Below, piece by piece: positions 1 to 6,723 of a DNA stretch of 11,785 nucleotides (the first letter of the stretch is position 1; each line of letters opens with the position of its first letter). The stretch covers positions 1 through 11,785 of the forward strand of contig CAIYOL010000360.1 in assembly GCA_903927855.1 (NCBI GenBank), in the 5' to 3' direction. The position numbers and the translations under genes are program-made. The notes under the pieces are model-generated. The model saw only the letters and a program-made list of their open reading frames with translations, made no database searches and was not told the DNA's origin. This DNA is from an uncultured Planctomycetota bacterium (GTDB lineage: Bacteria > Planctomycetota > Phycisphaerae > Sedimentisphaerales > Anaerobacaceae).

Positions 1-324
1 AGAAGGGATGGTGACGACATTGCCTGATACCTGCCCGAGACCTTTGTGTGGGCCGTATTCGACTCTTTTGTCGAAAAGCATCTGGTAGCCGACGCAGTTG
101 CCGAGCAGAGGTTTGCCGGCCAAAGCAAGGTCTTTTATCAGGTCAGCCAGAGGGCCTAATGCGCTGACGGCGTAGCCGAAGGCAGCGACGCCAGGCAGAA
201 CGAGGCCCGCGGCGGCTTTTATATCCTGCGGTCTGCAGCTAAGTTTGGCCTCGCATCCGATGTGACGGAAGGCGTTGCAGACGCTTTTGACGTTTCCGAC
301 GTTGTAATCGATGACAATCAACAT
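1..324 (-). CDS. hisH: Imidazole glycerol phosphate synthase, glutamine amidotransferase subunit HisH (partial, N-terminal half)
   Basis: HisH releases ammonia from glutamine and passes it to HisF, which makes imidazole glycerol phosphate for histidine and AICAR for purines. The 108 visible residues open with MLIVIDYNVGNVKSV, followed by a PGVAAFG segment at residues 44-50. The class I amidotransferase nucleophile elbow is at 75-81 (GNCVGYQ, catalytic Cys77), and GPHKGLG follows at 91-97. This order is typical of HisH, whose usual length is about 200 residues, so roughly half lies beyond the left edge. The elbow and the oxyanion segment differ from the usual GICLGMQ and PGVG, so a HisH-like paralogue from surface-sugar biosynthesis is possible. 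The start is placed at the ATG at 324. The in-frame ATG at 333 lies inside the predicted -10 box. No Shine-Dalgarno sequence is visible. Confidence 0.85.
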   Translation of the reverse strand, partial: MLIVIDYNVGNVKSVCNAFRHIGCEAKLSCRPQDIKAAAGLVLPGVAAFGYAVSALGPLADLIKDLALAGKPLLGNCVGYQMLFDKRVEYGPHKGLGQVSGNVVTIPS

Positions 325-331
325 AAACGAC

Positions 332-360
332 ATTAAACTACAAAATTGTCAGGACGTCAA
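332..360 (-). promoter_or_regulatory. Predicted sigma70-type promoter of hisH
   Basis: On the minus strand the -35 box is TTGACG (355-360) and the -10 box is TTTAAT (332-337), each 5 of 6 to consensus, with a 17-base spacer. Transcription would begin about 325, next to the hisH ATG at 324, giving an almost leaderless message. Called by eye. Confidence 0.45.
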
Positions 361-397
361 ATAAGAACAAATTATCCGGCGGTTGAACGGAATTAAT

Positions 398-426
398 TTG
401 AAGGGGAGCAGGGATTTTTCTACAAT
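398..426 (+). promoter_or_regulatory. Predicted sigma70-type promoter of glmS
   Basis: TTGAAG (398-403, 4 of 6) and TACAAT (421-426, 5 of 6) are separated by 17 bases. The predicted start near 433 leaves a leader of about 100 bases before glmS. I saw no convincing ribozyme core or attenuator in that leader. The 325-536 gap thus holds two back-to-back promoters for the divergent hisH and glmS genes. Confidence 0.4.
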
Positions 427-536
427 AAAAAAGAACAAGGTCCAATTGATTGCAGTATATTTTTTATTGCTATCAGGCCAAGGAGTTTTTTGCCGATTTA
501 TGTAAGACGAGCTTTCTGCGATTGAAGGGAAAATGA

Positions 537-2396
537 ATGTGCGGGATAATAGCTTACTTAGGTAAAAAGAGCGCCCAGCCGACCCTCATAGAGGGATTGA
601 AGCGTCTTGAATACCGTGGGTATGATTCGGCCGGGGTGGGCCTATTGAGCGGCGGGAAAATAAAAGTTAAAAAGTGCAGCGGCAGAATCATCGCTCTGGA
701 AGAAATATTAGACGCACCTAACAGCGACGAAACAATCGGCATCGGGCATACACGGTGGGCAACACACGGAGCACCAAACGACATAAACGCACATCCACAT
801 CTGGACTACACGGGGAAAATAGCAGTTGTTCATAACGGGATTATCGAAAACTACGAGACGCTGAAGATATGGCTGAAAAATGAAGGGGCCACATTTGCAA
901 GTGAGACCGATACCGAAGTGATATCAAACCTGATTGGGTATTTCTATGACAGAAGCGAAGAGAAGCAAAAGAGAGACGGACAAAACAAATTCGAATGGGC
1001 GGTGCAACAGGCCCTGGGTGAAGTAAGCGGAACATATGGCCTCGCGATTGTGTGCAGCGATTTTCCGGACATACTCATCGGAGCAAAAAAGGGCAGCCCC
1101 TTAATTTTGGGGGTGGGCGACAACGAGTATATCCTGGCCTCGGACGCCTCGGCAATAGTGGAGCATACGAAACAGGCAATATACCTTTCCGACAGTGAAA
1201 TGGTCACCATCAGTTCTAAGGGGTTCCGGACAAAAACGATTGACAACGTCAGCGTGACGAAAGAGCTGCAGGAAATTGAATTTTCATTAGAGCAAATCGA
1301 GCTCGACGGTTTCGAGCACCATATGCTCAAAGAGATTTTTGAGCAGCCGAAGGCACTGGGCACATGTATGGGCGGTCGAATCGATGTCAAAAATAAACAA
1401 ATTAAACTCGGCGGCATAGCAAACCATCTGCGTGAGCTGACGCGCACCAAACGGCTTATCCTGACCGCCTGCGGGACGGCATTCCACGCCAGTTTAGTCG
1501 GAGAGTTTTTGTTCGAGCAGCTGGCACGAATTCCGACAGAAACCGAATACGCCAGCGAATTTCGATACCGCAGTCCAATCATAGAAGACGGGACGGTGGT
1601 CATAGCGATAAGCCAATCCGGAGAGACAGCAGACACTCTGGCAGCGGTAGAAGAAGCCAAAGAACGAGGAGCGACGGTGCTTGGGATTGTCAACGTCGTA
1701 GGGTCTTCGATCGCCAGAGCCACCGATTCCGGGATATACCTGCACGCCGGACCGGAGATAGGGGTCGCCAGCACAAAGGCGTTCACCGCACAGGTGGCAG
1801 TGCTGACGATGCTGGCGATTGAACTTGGCAGAAGAAAAAACCTCAACAGCAGCGACGCAGGAGCGTGCATCAAGGAACTTTCCCAGATACCGGAGAAGAT
1901 AAGCAGGATACTGAAGCAGTCCGACAATATAAAGAAGATTGCTGCGGCGAATATCGACAGGGACAACTGGCTTTTCTTAGGTCGCGGCTTTAATTATCCG
2001 GTTGCGCTGGAAGGGGCTTTGAAGCTGAAGGAAATTAGTTACATCCACGCTGAAGGGCTGCCAGCCGCGGAGATGAAGCACGGGCCGATTGCCTTGATAA
2101 GTGATGGTATGCCGGCGGTTTTTATAGCAACAGCAGGGCCGCAATACGACAAAATCATAGGCAACATCGAAGAGGTGCGGGCACGCGGCGGAAAAATTAT
2201 TGTTGTCGCAACTGAAGGCGATGAAAACATCAAGAAGCACGCCGACCATTTAATCGCAATTCCAGATGCACCAGAACTGCTGCAGCCAATGCTGACGGTC
2301 ATTCCGCTGCAACTTCTGGCATATCACGCGGCGGTGCTGCGCGGGCACGATGTTGACAAACCCCGGAACCTTGCAAAAAGCGTTACAGTTGAGTAG
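537..2396 (+). CDS. glmS: Glutamine--fructose-6-phosphate aminotransferase (isomerizing) GlmS
   Basis: GlmS converts fructose-6-phosphate and glutamine to glucosamine-6-phosphate, the first committed step toward UDP-N-acetylglucosamine for peptidoglycan and lipopolysaccharide. The 619 residues match the family length of about 610. The N-terminal class II amidotransferase domain (to about residue 230) begins MCGIIAYLG, so Cys2 becomes the N-terminal nucleophile after Met removal. It carries EYRGYDSAG, HTRWATHG and HNGIIENY. Two SIS sugar-isomerase domains follow, with ACGTAFHASLVG near 309, SQSGETADTL near 359 and GVASTKAFTAQ near 405. The second has EGALKLKEISYIHAEG and the closing DKPRNLAKSVTVE tail. 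The start is fixed by the MCGI motif and by a GAAGGGA ribosome site at 524-530, six bases upstream. The gene appears monocistronic and ends three bases before the convergent bioA stop. Confidence 0.97.
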   Translation: MCGIIAYLGKKSAQPTLIEGLKRLEYRGYDSAGVGLLSGGKIKVKKCSGRIIALEEILDAPNSDETIGIGHTRWATHGAPNDINAHPHLDYTGKIAVVHNGIIENYETLKIWLKNEGATFASETDTEVISNLIGYFYDRSEEKQKRDGQNKFEWAVQQALGEVSGTYGLAIVCSDFPDILIGAKKGSPLILGVGDNEYILASDASAIVEHTKQAIYLSDSEMVTISSKGFRTKTIDNVSVTKELQEIEFSLEQIELDGFEHHMLKEIFEQPKALGTCMGGRIDVKNKQIKLGGIANHLRELTRTKRLILTACGTAFHASLVGEFLFEQLARIPTETEYASEFRYRSPIIEDGTVVIAISQSGETADTLAAVEEAKERGATVLGIVNVVGSSIARATDSGIYLHAGPEIGVASTKAFTAQVAVLTMLAIELGRRKNLNSSDAGACIKELSQIPEKISRILKQSDNIKKIAAANIDRDNWLFLGRGFNYPVALEGALKLKEISYIHAEGLPAAEMKHGPIALISDGMPAVFIATAGPQYDKIIGNIEEVRARGGKIIVVATEGDENIKKHADHLIAIPDAPELLQPMLTVIPLQLLAYHAAVLRGHDVDKPRNLAKSVTVE

Positions 2397-2399
2397 CAC

Positions 2400-3752
2400 T
2401 TAACAAATCAGATTCGCTATAACTTTGACTGTTCTTTTCAGAATGTCGTTTAACTGGTTTTTTTTTATGCTCAACGGAAGAAAGAGATAAATAACATTGC
2501 CTAAGGGGCGAAGGATGAGATGTTCTTTGAGGCCTTTTTGAAAAATTTGTTGGCCGATTCGCTCTTCGACGTCAAATGATCGCTTCGTTTTTTTGTCTTT
2601 AACCAGTTCGAGAGCCCCTACCATACCGATATATCTGACATCGCCAACAAAAGGCAAGTGCCTGAATTTTTCCATACCCTTATGAAATACTGGGACAAGG
2701 GACTTTAGCTTTTGCAGCGTTTTTTCCCGCTCGAAGATTTCGAGGGTTGCCAGAGCAGCGGCACAACCGAGGGGGTTTGCGGTGTAGGTATGGCCGTGAT
2801 AGAAGGTTTTGAACTTTTCGTAATCGTCATAAAAGGCGCTGTAGATTTTGTCAGTTGTCAAGGTCGCAGCAAAGGGAAGCGTTCCGGAGGTTATACCTTT
2901 TGCGAGACAGATAAAATCCGGCTGGACGGATGCGTGCTCGCAGGCAAACATTTTTCCTGTTCGGCCAAAGCCGGTGGCGACCTCGTCGAGGATTAATTGA
3001 ACATTGTATTTTTTGGCAAGAGAGGCAGCCCGTTTCAGGTATTCTACAGGATAAACAATCATCCCCCCTGCCGCCAACAGGAGAGGTTCCAAAATAAGAG
3101 CGGCAATTTTATCATTGTGTTTTTTTAAGGTGTTTTGCAACGGCTTTATGCAGTCGATATTGCAAGAGGTCTTTTGTTTGCCGAGGGGGCAGCGATAACA
3201 ATAAGGCGTTGGGACCTTAAAGGAATCGAAACGCAAGGCATCGAACGCCCTGCTGAAAACCGTATCTCCGCCGAGACTCATTGCGCCAATGGTGTCGCCG
3301 TGGTAAGCGAGGTCGAGAGAGAGGAATTTTGTTTTAGATTTTCGGCCGATATTGCGCCAGTACTGGAAAGACAATTTAAGAGCGGTCTCGACGGCGGTTG
3401 AGCCGTTGTCAGAGAAAAAGACTTTGGTAAGGTTTCTGGGGGTGATAGAGACAAGTTTCTCAGCCAGGAGGACTGCTGGCTTATGGGTAAAGCCAGCGAG
3501 CAAGGTATGGTCGAGAGAATTCAACTGCTTTTTAATCGCCGCTTTTATTTTAGGATGGTTATGGCCGTGAACATTGCACCACCAACTTGAAATTGTGTCG
3601 TAATAAAAGTTTCCCTTATCATCGTATAATTTGACGCCCTTGGCCTTTTCTATCAGGATTGGAGGACATTTGCGGCAATCTTTCATCTGCGTATAAGGGT
3701 GCCAGATATACCGCAAATCTTTTTTGAGCCAGTCGGCCTTGTTATTTTTCAC
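2400..3752 (-). CDS. bioA: Adenosylmethionine-8-amino-7-oxononanoate aminotransferase BioA
   Basis: BioA transfers an amino group, usually from S-adenosylmethionine, to 8-amino-7-oxononanoate to make 7,8-diaminopelargonate for biotin. It is a class III PLP aminotransferase of 450 residues. Visible motifs are IWHPYTQMKD (16-25), SSWWCNVHGHNHP (55-67), SDNGSTAVETALK (114-126) and LILDEVATGFGRTGK (253-267, Asp256). The PLP lysine is Lys285 in LAKGITSG. Cysteines at 185, 188, 197 and 201 form a CX2C-X8-CX3C group, with another CX2C pair at 26/29. The start is GTG at 3752. An in-frame stop lies just upstream, and GAGG sits nine bases before the GTG. The gene overlaps the end of bioF by 11 bases, so translation is probably coupled. 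A lysine-using BioK-type enzyme cannot be excluded from sequence alone. Confidence 0.93.
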   Translation of the reverse strand: MKNNKADWLKKDLRYIWHPYTQMKDCRKCPPILIEKAKGVKLYDDKGNFYYDTISSWWCNVHGHNHPKIKAAIKKQLNSLDHTLLAGFTHKPAVLLAEKLVSITPRNLTKVFFSDNGSTAVETALKLSFQYWRNIGRKSKTKFLSLDLAYHGDTIGAMSLGGDTVFSRAFDALRFDSFKVPTPYCYRCPLGKQKTSCNIDCIKPLQNTLKKHNDKIAALILEPLLLAAGGMIVYPVEYLKRAASLAKKYNVQLILDEVATGFGRTGKMFACEHASVQPDFICLAKGITSGTLPFAATLTTDKIYSAFYDDYEKFKTFYHGHTYTANPLGCAAALATLEIFEREKTLQKLKSLVPVFHKGMEKFRHLPFVGDVRYIGMVGALELVKDKKTKRSFDVEERIGQQIFQKGLKEHLILRPLGNVIYLFLPLSIKKNQLNDILKRTVKVIANLIC

Positions 3753-4902
3753 TTTGCATTACCTCGACAATTCTGTCGGCCAGTTTCTCCAAAAGCTGTT
3801 TACTATGATGGTAAGTAAGGGAGAACCTCAATCTTGCCTGACCTTGCGGGACGGTAGGCGGCCTTATAGGGAGGACCCAGAAGCCGCTTTTTTGAAGGTC
3901 ACTGCTGATGCAAACCGCCCTGCCGGAGTCTGCAACAATCAAGGGGACAATCTGAGAATCGCCCTTTACATCGAACCCTGCTTCACGAAGCCGGGAGCGA
4001 AAGAAATCGGCGTTGGCAAGCAAGGTCTTCCTGCGGAATGGTTCGTCTCTTATGATATTGATTGCCTCGATGTCGGCTACAATAACCGGCGGAGGCAGAG
4101 CAGTAGAGTAAATAAAACTTCTGCAGGAATTTACGAGATACTGTTTTATCTTCTCGGAACAAGCAAGATAGGCGCCGAAGCTGCCCAAGGCCTTGCTAAA
4201 CGTTCCCATTATTAATTCTATGCGGTCGGAGAGGCCCTGCTCTTCCACAACGCCAGCACCGTTTGGACCGAAGATTCCGGTGGCGTGCGCCTCATCAACC
4301 ATAAGGAGGCAATCGAATTTATCTTTGATATCTACAAGCTCTTTTAACGGGGGTTTGTCGCCATCCATACTGAAAACGGTTTCGGTAACTATAAGACGGT
4401 TTTTGAATTTGTCACCTTCTTTTTTCAGCAGGGATTCAAGATGGTCTAAATCGTTATGATTGAAGCGAAAAAGCTTAGCGCCGGACTGCCGGACGGCATC
4501 AATTATGCTGGCGTGGCTTAATCTATCGCAAAAAACCGCATCGCCTTTGTCGTATAGTGCGCTTATGATTCCTACGTTGGCCTGATAGCCGGTGTTGAAG
4601 ACCAGTGCGCTTTCTTTGCCTTTGAATTCGGCGACCCTATCTTCGAGCTGGTGGTGAATTTTCAGGTCGCCGCTTAAAAGCCGTGACGCTGAAGCGCTTA
4701 CGCCGAGAGAGTCGGCGGCCTTTTTGGAAGCTTCTTTGAGCCTGGGATGGTCTGAGAGAGCGAGGTAATCGTTGGATGAAAAGTCAAACAGTTCGGCGCC
4801 GTCATAATAAATTTTGCCGTCTTTGCGCGAATCGGCGGGTCTTAAAACCCTGAGAAGGCCGTCTGCTTTCCTTTGCGCCAGAAAATCATCTATTCTGTCC
4901 AT
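3742..4902 (-). CDS. bioF: 8-amino-7-oxononanoate synthase BioF
   Basis: BioF condenses pimeloyl thioester (ACP or CoA) with L-alanine, losing CO2, to give 8-amino-7-oxononanoate, the first step of biotin ring assembly. This is an alpha-oxoamine synthase of 386 residues, the usual length. Motifs run in order: FDFSSNDYLALSDHP (39-53), SASRLLSGDLKIHHQLE (71-87), DRLSHASIIDA with His130 (126-136) and VDEAHATGIFG with Asp203 and His206 (202-212). The PLP lysine is Lys237 in GTFSKALGSFG, and IRPPTVPQGQARLRFSL (346-362) closes the set. The ATG at 4902 lies inside the last codons of bioB (13-base overlap), with only a weak GAAGAG upstream. Translation is therefore likely coupled to bioB. The related enzymes KBL and serine palmitoyltransferase are less likely in this biotin context. 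Confidence 0.94.
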   Translation of the reverse strand: MDRIDDFLAQRKADGLLRVLRPADSRKDGKIYYDGAELFDFSSNDYLALSDHPRLKEASKKAADSLGVSASASRLLSGDLKIHHQLEDRVAEFKGKESALVFNTGYQANVGIISALYDKGDAVFCDRLSHASIIDAVRQSGAKLFRFNHNDLDHLESLLKKEGDKFKNRLIVTETVFSMDGDKPPLKELVDIKDKFDCLLMVDEAHATGIFGPNGAGVVEEQGLSDRIELIMGTFSKALGSFGAYLACSEKIKQYLVNSCRSFIYSTALPPPVIVADIEAINIIRDEPFRRKTLLANADFFRSRLREAGFDVKGDSQIVPLIVADSGRAVCISSDLQKSGFWVLPIRPPTVPQGQARLRFSLTYHHSKQLLEKLADRIVEVMQSEK

Positions 4903-5816
4903 ACTTTTTTTATCTCTTCGATGAGGACGTAATCGGCATCGAGATTTGCGCCCTTGACGGTCAAATAGCCGCCTATAAGCATTCCGTTCGCGCCGGCAAT
5001 AAATGCTTTAAGCTGCGAACCTTTGAAGATTGCCTCTCTGCCGGCGGCGATTTTGATAACTTTATCTTTCAATATAATGCGGAAGATACATATCGTCCTT
5101 ACGGCATCGTCGGCTGATAGAGGTGCGGCAGATTCAAGAGGTGTTCCCTTAATGGGGATTAATATATTGAGAGGGATTGAATCGACATCCACCTTTTTTA
5201 GAGTATAAGCCATATCGATTCTGTCCTGCCAAGTCTCGCCCATTCCGATTATACCGCCGCTGCAAACTTCAAGGCCGACCTGCTTAGCGGAATTTATGGT
5301 ATTTACTCTCTCGTCAAATGTGTGGGTCGAGACAATGCTGGGGTAGAAACGGCTGGATGTTTCGATATTATGATGATAGCGCGAAAGGCCGGCGTCTTTT
5401 AGAATCTGCAGTTGCGATTTTTCCAAGGCACCAAGCGAAGCACATACAATAATGTCGACTTTGTCTTTTATTTCCGATATTGCCTGCTCAACGGCGTTCA
5501 ACTCGCTGTCGGTCAAGCGGTTTCCGCTGGTTACAATGCCGAACCTTTCTGCGCCGATGGCTTTGGCTTTTTGTGCGGCTTCGACTATCTCCTTTTTTCC
5601 CTTAAGCGGATAGGCAGGAATATCCACGTGATGCATTGCCGACTGGGCACAAAATTTGCAATCCTCGGGGCAACGGCCTGAGCGGGCATTTAAGATATTG
5701 CACAGGTCCAGCTTATTGCCTATGAACTTTCTTCTAACCTCATTGGCTTGGGCAACCAGCTCCTTCAGAGGCGTATTTAAGAGGGTTTCAGTATTATCTT
5801 TTACGGCTGTGCTCAT
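4890..5816 (-). CDS. bioB: Biotin synthase BioB (radical SAM)
   Basis: BioB inserts sulfur into dethiobiotin using a radical SAM [4Fe-4S] cluster and an auxiliary sulfur-donating cluster. From the ATG at 5816 the protein has 308 residues. The radical SAM cysteines are Cys49, Cys53 and Cys56 in GRCPEDCKFCAQS. Of the residues that hold the E. coli auxiliary [2Fe-2S] cluster, Cys125 (VCASLG), Cys185 (VCSGG) and Arg260 (AAGRE) are present, but the equivalent of Cys97 is Gly93 (RFGIVTSG). An extra Cys39 precedes ILNARSG. Start choice: the frame stays open to a TTG at 5873 and has another ATG at 5828. The predicted -10 box covers 5827-5832, so 5816 is the first start on that transcript. No clear Shine-Dalgarno sequence is seen. 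It is first in bioB-bioF-bioA. Confidence 0.93.
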   Translation of the reverse strand: MSTAVKDNTETLLNTPLKELVAQANEVRRKFIGNKLDLCNILNARSGRCPEDCKFCAQSAMHHVDIPAYPLKGKKEIVEAAQKAKAIGAERFGIVTSGNRLTDSELNAVEQAISEIKDKVDIIVCASLGALEKSQLQILKDAGLSRYHHNIETSSRFYPSIVSTHTFDERVNTINSAKQVGLEVCSGGIIGMGETWQDRIDMAYTLKKVDVDSIPLNILIPIKGTPLESAAPLSADDAVRTICIFRIILKDKVIKIAAGREAIFKGSQLKAFIAGANGMLIGGYLTVKGANLDADYVLIEEIKKVWTE

Positions 5817-5826
5817 ATTGCCGGTC

Positions 5827-5855
5827 ATTTTAGCATTACAGGATGATAATTTCCA
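5827..5855 (-). promoter_or_regulatory. Predicted extended -10 promoter of bioBFA
   Basis: On the minus strand TGGAAA (5850-5855, 4 of 6 to the -35 consensus) precedes TAAAAT (5827-5832, 5 of 6) by 17 bases. The -10 box is preceded by TGC, forming an extended -10. Initiation near 5820 would leave only about four bases before the bioB ATG at 5816. Confidence 0.45.
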
Positions 5856-5867
5856 TTTTTTATGGAA
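5851..5867. repeat. 17-base inverted repeat overlapping the bioB -35 box, candidate operator
   Basis: TTCCATTTTTTATGGAA has perfect 6-base arms around five T residues. It overlaps the proposed bioB -35 hexamer, where a repressor would block initiation. It does not resemble the BirA box (TTGTAAACC and its inverse) or the BioR site I know. Six-base arms can arise by chance, so the operator role is inference. Confidence 0.4.
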
Positions 5868-5909
5868 GGACAACCGGTGATAGAAGAAATTTTGAAGGAG
5901 ATAGGAAAA

Positions 5910-5984
5910 TCGGGGTGACTGGATTCGAACCAGCGGCCTCTTGGTCCCAAACCAAGCGCTCTAGCCAAACTGAGCTACACCCCG
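5910..5984 (-). tRNA. tRNA-Pro(TGG)
   Basis: The minus strand folds as a full cloverleaf. The acceptor stem is CGGGGTG with CACCCCG and discriminator A at 5910. The D arm is GCTC with GAGC. The anticodon stem is CTTGG with CCAAG around the loop TTTGGGA, giving anticodon TGG (proline). The T arm is GCTGG, loop TTCGAAT, CCAGT. CCA is not encoded and must be added after transcription. It lies on the same strand as bioB, 93 bases upstream of the chosen ATG, with no terminator hairpin between them. Confidence 0.96.
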
Positions 5985-6016
5985 AAAAAAGGAAAAAACG
6001 GCCATCAGGTCGGGAT

Positions 6017-6045
6017 ATTGTACATGAAAAAGTCGATTAGTGCAA
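6017..6045 (-). promoter_or_regulatory. Predicted promoter of tRNA-Pro
   Basis: On the minus strand TTGCAC (6040-6045) and TACAAT (6017-6022, 5 of 6) are 17 bases apart. Initiation would fall near 6010, about 26 bases before the mature tRNA 5' end at 5984. The -35 box matches only in its TTG. Confidence 0.45.
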
Positions 6046-6117
6046 TAAAAACGTGCTTTCGAAATGTGCAAAAAGGGCTTATAAACCGGTTTTGAGGCAA
6101 TTTCCGTCAAAAATAGC

Positions 6118-6146
6118 TTGCATTTGCATAAAAATTAAGGTATAAT
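6118..6146 (+). promoter_or_regulatory. Predicted sigma70 promoter of the 6186 gene
   Basis: A perfect TATAAT (6141-6146) follows TTGCAT (6118-6123) by 17 bases. Initiation is expected near 6153, about 33 bases before the ATG at 6186. It is back to back with the tRNA-Pro promoter, and the two -35 boxes share TTGCA. Confidence 0.55.
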
Positions 6147-6185
6147 AACGTAAAAGCTATTTCTGGGGTGAGAGTCTAATAGATT

Positions 6186-6635
6186 ATGGTATCCAGAATT
6201 GAAAAAAAGTGGGCGCTGTCGACGTTTATTGTTCTGGGCGTGCTGGCTTTATTTTTCGCAGGCAGCAGGCCCGGCTCGCCGGCGAGCGCCGAAGCAGAAC
6301 TGCAAACCGGCAACAACAGCAACATTTTGGTAGTCCCCATTCAAATCGAACGGGACAAATACGGGCTGGCGATGGTGGATACGGTCGGTCAGACGCTGTG
6401 GATATACGAGTTAAACAACATGGGTCCAGCCCACAGCCGGCTGAAATTACTGGCGGCCCGAAGCTGGCAATACGACAGGATGCTAAAACAGTACAACACG
6501 GCTGAGCCGAAGCCGGAACAGGTGAGGATGCTTCTGGAAGAAGAAACACTGGGCAAGCAGCCGAAAGAGCAGGCCAACGAAAAACAAGAGGGTTCAGACG
6601 TAAATGTTGCAGAAGCAAATGAGCCCAATGAGTGA
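6186..6635 (+). CDS. Short membrane-anchored protein of unknown function
   Basis: A 149-residue protein with no function I can name. A basic start (MVSRIEKKW) precedes a hydrophobic helix at about residues 9-27, either a signal anchor or an uncleaved signal, so most of the chain is probably periplasmic. A compact core at about 47-104 contains VVPIQIERDKYGLAMVDT, GQTLWIYEL and LKLLAARSWQYDRMLKQYN. The last 45 or so residues are acidic, rich in Glu, Asn and Gln, and probably disordered. The core resembles small planctomycete proteins I remember without a function; this was not checked. A GGGGTGAG stretch ends about 14 bases before the ATG, a long spacing for a ribosome site. The helix-turn-helix gene starts 88 bases downstream on the same strand with no terminator between, so they probably share a transcript. 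Confidence 0.8.
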   Translation: MVSRIEKKWALSTFIVLGVLALFFAGSRPGSPASAEAELQTGNNSNILVVPIQIERDKYGLAMVDTVGQTLWIYELNNMGPAHSRLKLLAARSWQYDRMLKQYNTAEPKPEQVRMLLEEETLGKQPKEQANEKQEGSDVNVAEANEPNE

Positions 6636-6723
6636 GTATTGACGGTCAGGAGAAAATAAAAAATTTTGAGGTTTTTCAGTAAGATAAAGAACAAGAAGGT
6701 AAAGTCTGGAGGAGAATAAAAAT

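Noticed and set aside
433..536. A glmS-type ribozyme or other riboswitch in the glmS leader
   Set aside because: The leader is about 100 bases, and I see no recognisable conserved core or strong hairpin in it.
944..1966. Long open frame (340 codons) on the minus strand opposite glmS
   Set aside because: The translation is Ser-rich with no recognisable domain or ribosome site, and it lies wholly inside the clearly coding glmS gene. It is a shadow frame.
5817..5873. Longer BioB starting at TTG 5873 or ATG 5828
   Set aside because: The extra residues have no BioB character and no Shine-Dalgarno sequence, and they overlap the best promoter. They remain possible only on a transcript reading through from the tRNA.
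6639..6667. Separate promoter for the helix-turn-helix gene starting with TTGACG at 6639
   Set aside because: No acceptable -10 box occurs 16-18 bases downstream, and the gene follows its neighbour without a terminator, so shared transcription is simpler.
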